In this document: positions 57,829 through 64,000 of the stretch, piece by piece
How positions within the stretch are numbered: position 1 is the stretch's first letter
How the letters are laid out: each line of letters begins with the position of its first letter
Assembly: GCA_021292105.1 (NCBI GenBank)
Contig: CM037860.1
Location: 14,030,698 to 14,094,697, forward strand
Origin: Anadara kagoshimensis
Taxonomy: Eukaryota > Mollusca > Bivalvia > Arcoida > Arcidae
Reading direction: 5' to 3'
DNA length: 64,000 bases
Position numbers and translations under genes: made by a program
The notes under the pieces: generated by a model
What the model was told of the DNA's origin: nothing
Databases searched by the model: none
What the model saw: the letters and a program-made list of their open reading frames with translations, nothing else

Positions 57829-59203
57829 AAATGATCCTAGTCACTTAAATGTTTATCCAGAAAGATCCAGGTTTATAAGAAGCAATTTTGAATATTTCTT
57901 TATTTTGTTGGTATAAATCAACTTTGAAGTGAACTTAAAATTTGATGTCTTAAAGATGTTAGTACTTAAGTAATTTTAAACAAGGAATGGCATATTTCAT
58001 ATCATTTAAAAACACAGACACACAAACAGGTATACATGTACTGTAAGCTGGTAAATTTTAGCTGCAGTTTTATTTTATTGTGTTTTGCCACCAGGCCTTT
58101 CTGCTAAAATAACTGTGCTAAATTATATGTACCAGTAATCAACTCTGTATGCATACAAAAAGTTGGCTTGTTGATATAAAACTAAAATATTCCTTTTATA
58201 AAGCTAAAATAAGTATATGTGCCATTATTAAGCTGTTTACATTGCTGTAAAAGAAGAAATATTACCAGTAGGAAACATTGTGATTATGGTCTTCTTAACT
58301 ATTTCACAATAGGAAATTTTCATGGTTCCAACTGTAGGTAAAGTGTACCAAGGAAAATAAGAAATTTTGCTGAAAAGATGAATTGGCCGCACAAGGGTCA
58401 CCATGAAAATTATGAATGATTTTTCCTCACAAATATTTCTTCTCATACATTATTTGGAATTTTCGGATTTCTTCTTCAAAATGATGCAAGAGAAAGAATT
58501 TTAAGAATGAATTAGATTGATTTTAAAGACTTATTAAAGAATACCACACAGGCAGATCACTTCAATGTCAAGCCTACATTTGCAGCAAAAATAAATGATA
58601 TTATTAAATATCCAGGGTAAAGTTTTAAAAGTTTCCAAATAGAGTAGAAACAAGAGTTAAATATGTACAGGATTCACAAATGACATGAATCGCCAGGACA
58701 CCCAGTGATGATAAGTCTGTCATAACTTAAATGTTAAGGCCAAAGGAAAAAATGTGTGTTTCTGCTAACACTTTTAAAAAAATTAGGATTGGTAGACAAG
58801 CAACATTGACCATATGGGGCAAGAATGCCAATTTTGACAGTGCTTGGCCTGTCAAAATATTGTTATAAGAACTTTAGGGAAGGCATAAAATATTAGGTCG
58901 GGTTAGTGGACACACTAAATTTTGTCCAGGCCTAACACATTTTGCTCATATGTGACTTAAAGTTTTATTCTTATCAGGTAAAGCCTCAAATGTAGAGAAG
59001 TGCAATAAAATAGTGATTCAGATTTAGTTAGAACATGAATAGAAACAAAAATCCAAATAAAATGAAAATAAAATTGTTATGGTTTCTATGGCAACTGAAG
59101 ATTAATATCAGTATATGAAAACATTTGAAATATTTTTATAATTCGTTTTTCAGTCTTTTTATTATTTAATATTACAAATGAGCGAGGACCTATTTAGTAT
59201 TGT

Positions 59204-59480
59204 CACAGTAAAAGGGCAAATAGAATGGGTATATCTTTTTATGGAGAGTTTGTGATTTCTATGGCAACAGCATTTTTATAACTTAATAATACCATTGAAT
59301 GCAGTATTAGTGTTTATCACAGTAAAAGGATAAAAAAGGGCACTAGTATATCTTTTAATGGTGAGTTTATTATTTCTATGGCAACAGCATTTTTATAACT
59401 TTATAATTCAAATTCCATATAAGTATTTCTCACAGTAAAAGGATAAAAAAGGGTATCTTTTTATGACGAGCTTTACAGTA
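59204..59480. repeat. Tandem repeat of about 114 bp, 2.4 copies
   Basis: cacagtaaaagg starts at 59204, 59318 and 59431. Each is followed by atatctttt.atgg.gagttt, and the first two by tctatggcaacagcattttt. Confidence 0.85.
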
Positions 59481-59764
59481 TTAGTAGATAGAAATAAAAG
59501 AGGATTTGTAATTTTAACGTAATGCCATAATTGATCGAGGCCATGCAGCCACCAGACCCATAAACTATAGCTAGAACTTAAACATGTATAATGACATATG
59601 GAGTCTATAAAACAGTATTATAAAAAAATATTTGTATATAAGATTTTTTTAACTTTACATATTATATATAAATATCAGAGTATTTTAAAGTCACTTTTTC
59701 CGTCCTTTTGCTTGTAGTTCATATTTTTACATCTTGCTTTTTTATATGTTTTTATATTATTTAA

Positions 59765-60100
59765 ATGCACATCATTTTGCAAATGTTCAAACACTTCACA
59801 GAGTTTTTCATAAATGTAGCTCATCAGAGCCAAAGTTTGCACAAATCTTAGCTATGAGGCCCCAAATGGGGAAACTGTATAGAGACGTCCCTATAAACTA
59901 CCGTATTCAAAAATCAAAACAATGCTATATATTTTATTGTTATAAAATGGATTTCATTTTGCTAATTTTTAAACGCTTCACATACTTTTTTATAGCTCAT
60001 TCAAGCTAAAGTTTGCTCAAATCTTGTCTGAGGCCCCATATGGGGAAACTGTAGAGCGGTACCTTTAGATTATACAAAAACTCAGAATCACCGAATCATG
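59765..60100. repeat. Diverged tandem duplication of about 181 bp
   Basis: tttgc.aat, acttcaca, agctcat, gccaaagtttgc, gaggcccca.atggggaaactgta recur in order at 59765-59925 and 59946-60100. Confidence 0.75.
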
Positions 60101-60785
60101 TGGATGTAGCCCATGATACAAACATATAAAACTTTTCTTACACCGGTAATTTGACAGGCTGATCAATTCAACAGATTTTTCCATTTTCAACGGATTTTTA
60201 CCATTACAACTGATAAATGGACGGATAAAATGAAAAGGTCAAATTAGACAGATTTTTCCCATTTTGATGGGGTTTATTTTTTCAATTAAAAGTACTAAAA
60301 ATTTTGACTTTTTGTATGGAAATTGTACAAAAATCAAACACTTTACAATAAAAAAGTACTTTAATGGCAACCTTGCACACTAAAAACGTACCGATCTGGG
60401 CAAATACTAGTAAATAAATTTTATTGGTCAGCCTGATTTGATAGAAGTAATGCATTGTGTCACTATAGTGTTTTGACCATATTACTGCTCCATTTTTAAG
60501 TTTTAAAAGACCGATTATAATTATATAAATGTAGATGTTTATTTGTAAAAACATTTATATTATTATTATTATTATTTATGATGTCATCTTATGATGTTAT
60601 TATGAGTGTTGAGAATTTTGTTGTTTATATTCAAGCATTATATGTACTGCTCTTTTCAAAAACTGTTTGATAAAAATAAAAGTTTCTTTGACTTTTGACT
60701 TGATTTTATCTTATAGATTGAATTATGTGGGTTCTAGTGATTCACCACTTTTTGGGAGCAATCAAAATTGAAAGTGCATGAGATT

Positions 60786-60945
60786 GGTTGATTGATTGAA
60801 TGAGATTTTACGTCCAAGTCAAGAGGGTCCCTAGAATTACCGGATCCACCAGATCGGTCCTTGATTGATTGAATGAGATGTTACGTCCCAATCAAATGGG
60901 TCCCTAGAATTATCGGATCAGCGTGTAATTACCAATTGGTGCTAG
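60786..60945. repeat. Two short tandem copies of a repeat fragment
   Basis: ttgattgattgaatgagat.ttacgtcc, gggtccctagaatta.cgga and agatcgg occur at 60786-60862 and 60861-60955. The start matches the 3' block of reverse-oriented SINE family 1. Confidence 0.7.
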
Positions 60946-61469
60946 ATCGGCCCTTGTTGTGAGTTAGGGTGAAAATATTTGTACTTTATATGATGCAGAC
61001 AGTGTATACAATTCATAGAAACATATTTTCAAAATAACTACATGTATTAACTAATTTTATTATTTAGTGTTTACAAATAGATCTTTTTATCATTCAACAA
61101 TGGTGTTTAACAATTGACATATCACCGGCCATGCCTTTTATGTCCTGACACTGGCCGCTATCATGGCACCCAAAAAGCGTCATGGCAACTAATGACATAC
61201 TAGTGCATTGAAGTCATTAAACAACACAATTCAGGTCAAGTTTTCATTCTTTTTGCATGTAAATCAATCATGCCGACCCTTTGTCAGAACATTGTGGGCG
61301 TGGCAGGCGATCCGTCAATTGACTTTGTCTCCGGGGTTATCTGTAACCTAGATAATCCTACTGTGCTAATCTGCCAAAACTAAAGAAGAATTTAATTTTA
61401 GATGTGTAACATGTAGTTGGATGAATTCAATTTTAGAGGTCTGACATGTCATTGGATGAATTTAATTTA

Positions 61470-61795
61470 GATTGATTGATTGAATGGGGTATGAAACGCC
61501 CCAGTCAAGAATATTTCACTAATATCAACATGCCACCAGCTGTAGGTGAAGTGGCTCTTTTTTATCTTTGCATTGCACTCAGGGCAATGTGCAGGGAAGG
61601 TTCTGTAACTGGCACAGCTGTTGTGTTTTAGAGTCCCTTCCAAAGGACTCGGTGACTTTCATTTCTAAATTCCTAGTGCTTGGTGAAAAAATTGTCAATA
61701 CCTTTTAAAATCTTCACCAGACCCCAGCTATGGTTTGAACACACAACCTCCAACATACAAAACAAGCACTCTACCAGTTGAGCTTCTTCAGTGGT
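61470..61795 (-). mobile_element. SINE family 1
   Basis: Reverse-oriented: ttgattgattgaatggggta, cagtcaagaatatttcact, ccagctgtaggtgaagtgg, gggcaatgtgcagggaaggt, and a tRNA-like head with taccagttgagct and atggtttgaacac. Confidence 0.8.
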
Positions 61796-61850
61796 AGAAT
61801 TTTATTTTAGAGGTCTGAAATGTAATTGAAGATAAAGTCTCCTGTACAAT

Positions 61851-62165
61851 GTCACTGTGTATGACTGACACTGGATATAGATACCTCACTTCCGACAGGT
61901 TAGGTATCTATATCCGGTGTCAGATCCAGTAGAAAATGTCTGATGAGTCAAAATATCGCAAGAACTACGATCTAGATCTAATTGAACATAAGATTGCTTT
62001 CAAAGTCCAGTTGTCACTGTGTATGGCTGACACTGGATATAGAAACCTCACCTATCTATATCCTGTGTCAGTCGCATTCGGTATAAAATGTCTGAGTAAA
62101 AATATTGCAAGAACTAAGATCTAGATCTAATTGAACATAAGATCCCTTTCAAAGTCCATTTGTTC
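61851..62165. repeat. 162-bp tandem duplication with a hairpin in each unit
   Basis: gtcactgtgtatg begins at 61851 and 62013. In the first unit actggatatagatacct pairs with aggtatctatatccggt. Both units end with agatctagatctaattgaac and ataagat. Confidence 0.9.
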
Positions 62166-63035
62166 AAAGCTTGGTTAGCCTTATTAAAATGAGAAGTGAA
62201 AATTTGTATTTAATCCAGTGCATTTTGTAGAAAGGGGGATATATTAACTGATTCGAATTGCCGTCCGTCCTTCTGACTTCAGATGTAGTACCATTTCACC
62301 AGCATTAGAATTGACAGAGGATGTGCGTATCATTAATCTTAATTGGTGTGCTCATTTTTCTGGGAGTTATTGCCCTTTGAACGTAAGTGCAAATCACAAA
62401 AAGAACCTGCAGGCGGGGGATCCAAGTTCTTTAAAATTATATTTAAAGAAGTTTACAATTTATCGCTGTCCATAATGATAATTTTAAACTGAGGTCCTAG
62501 GAGCGATTTATTTTCCTTTTAAAACCCGTGTACCAGGCGTGATATTTATATTCTAAGGTCACTTATAATTCAAAAAAAACAAGTCATAAAAAGTGCACGG
62601 TTACACAATACCGTTCTATTTGAATTGAGGTGAATATTGTTTGGTTTGAACAATGCTGAACTATATACAATTGAATATGCCTCAACAATGATAAAGTAGT
62701 ATATATAGAAACTTATCTTAACTTAGCTTTTATAATCTTAACTTGGATCGTTGGTAGCATTAGAATATAAACTATCACGCCTGGTACACGCATTTTAAAA
62801 TGAAAACAAATCGTAGAAAACATCAACCGTAAATTGTCGATTTTTTAAAAAACCTCGCATTTCTTCAACAAACTCTGGTCCCTATGCACTGCTCTATGAT
62901 TTTGAATATATCAATATATTTTCATTTTTTAAATTAATTCGTTATACAAGGTGAAAACTATTTTCCCCAAATCGTGTATTTTCGCACAATTTCCATGAAA
63001 ATGCAACGAATAAAGCGTGAGTCGGCGTGATTATA
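62166..63035. other. Non-coding sequence
   Basis: No exon recognised. ttttaaaacccgtgtaccaggcgtgata (62517 region) and tatcacgcctggtacacgcattttaaaa (62774 region) are inverted copies about 260 bp apart, marking a probable hairpin MITE at about 62450-62870. Confidence 0.6.
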
Positions 63036-63039
63036 AACG

Positions 63040-63330
63040 CGGTCTAAATCGCATTCACGGATCGCAGCCCCTCTCACCGCCTAGGTTCGAATCCCACCAT
63101 TCGGCACATTCTAGTGTAAAAAAGGTTGGCAATCCACTCGCCAAAGATTAGTGGTTTTCGTCGGGCACCGGTTTCCTCTTTCGTGGTTTTGCTTAATTTG
63201 ACCAACGGTATTTGGTCCTACAATATCTTTTCCCGCAATGAGACTTTTTCCATTCATCAATATATAGTCCAAATCTGAAATGTGACACGGTAAAGAACCT
63301 TCCCTGCACATTGCCCAGAGCACACCGCCC
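63040..63330 (+). mobile_element. SINE family 2
   Basis: tRNA-like B-box taggttcgaatcccacc, then acattctagtgtaaaaaagg, cgggcaccggtttcctc, and aaccttccctgcacattgcc shared with family 1. Confidence 0.6.
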
Positions 63331-63439
63331 AATCATTCAACTGAACAATCAACACAAAACGGAAAATGCTTCCAACACTTTTTGTTATAGAACTATACGT
63401 GTCAGAATTGCTCGAACAAAACCCAAGGTCAACATTTTT

Positions 63440-63463
63440 CTCGTGTGTGTGTGTGCGTGTGTT

Positions 63464-63510
<47 letters not shown>
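63440..63510. repeat. (TG)n(GA)n microsatellite
   Basis: About 12 imperfect TG units followed by about 19 GA units. Confidence 0.95.
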
Positions 63511-63513
<3 letters not shown>

Positions 63514-64000
63514 GTACTGGACGAAAAAAGTGTTAGAACAAAGTGGAATTTTACTTTGTTGCAATTTTAAATTAAATTTTATATTTACTTTTTAATTAAT
63601 TACGTTATTACCCAGAGGTTTTAATGAAAATTGATAAAATACGATTGTTAAATGGAAGGTCGACGGACCTTCTTGCTAGTGGAGTCCGGAGGGCTACTCC
63701 CCCGGAAATCTTTTTAGATTTTAGACCTTAAATTGAAATTTATGACACTGAAAACAACACTTCAACATCCTACGACTTGTTGAGACAGGTACATTTCAGC
63801 GCAAAAAAGATATCAGAAAAGGAAGTTTCCGGGAAAAATAACGATTGACCAGAATCATATACATGTATATAATATAAAATATTAAGCTTATCATCCCTGG
63901 TTTGTTTGAATTTTAATTCTTATAATCTCTACTTTGATTGGAGATGTGCATCTAGTCGGTCTAATGTCTAATGGTTAAAGTGTAGCTCTGATAGTGGCTA
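63511..64000. other. Non-coding end of window
   Basis: No gene recognised. A GC-richer stretch at 63656-63710 (acggaccttcttgctagtgg, tccggagggctactcccccg) stands out from its AT-rich context. Confidence 0.35.

Larger units (their letters stand above)
57829..60700 (+). other. Probable 3' UTR and non-coding repeats
   Basis: No further coding exon. Internal duplications are listed separately. ataaaaataaaagtttcttt at 60668-60687, followed by an A/T change in composition, is a possible distal polyadenylation region. Confidence 0.35.

Overview
The window looks like animal nuclear DNA, most likely from a bivalve mollusc. It is AT-rich, with intron-split coding fragments, an animal HDHD2-like gene, many tRNA-derived SINEs, and two long repeats with the AGCTCACCTGAGC and GGCCCATGGGCC ends that I associate with bivalve genomes. 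The species is an inference. Most of the 64 kb is transposable elements, many nested in one another; host coding sequence is sparse.

Layout. 1-9.6 kb: the last two coding exons of an unidentified plus-strand gene (2421-3413), hairpin MITEs and SINEs. 9.66-14.36 kb, minus strand: a C2H2 protein with 16 zinc fingers, a Lys-rich linker and an N-terminal array of about 12 tandem 36-49-residue units; two indels break the array. 14.9-17.4 kb: a 2450-bp TTAA-flanked element inside a SINE. 19.5-20.9 kb: a 36-bp minisatellite of about 40 copies, touching an intronless HDHD2-like gene (20971-21745, minus).

22.2-34.2 kb: a complete but dead Ty3/gypsy-type LTR retrotransposon (LTRs 736 and 738 bp, tRNA-Leu-type primer site). 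Its gag-pol frame is split by about 5.25 kb of foreign DNA, which holds a TTAA/CCCT piggyBac-like element, which in turn holds an inverted-repeat element and a palindrome. 36.3-46.0 kb: a 9.8-kb element with about 108-bp terminal inverted repeats that carries a Ulp1-like protease/PHD-finger gene, a dead LINE, a 171-bp tandem array and, in its right end, an 811-bp element flanked by an 8-bp duplication. 46.27-51.25 kb: a third TTAA element.

53.1-57.8 kb: four phase-compatible plus-strand exons of an unrecognised gene, with a 2-kb Helentron-like repeat in one intron and a 148-bp tandem duplication that triplicates a splice donor. 57.8-64 kb: non-coding sequence with small tandem duplications and SINEs.

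The strongest candidates for something undescribed are the 9.8-kb Ulp1/PHD element, the group of elements with clustered ATTTCGTA motifs near their ends, and three unrelated-looking TTAA-target element families in one window. All calls come from reading the sequence; no database search was run.
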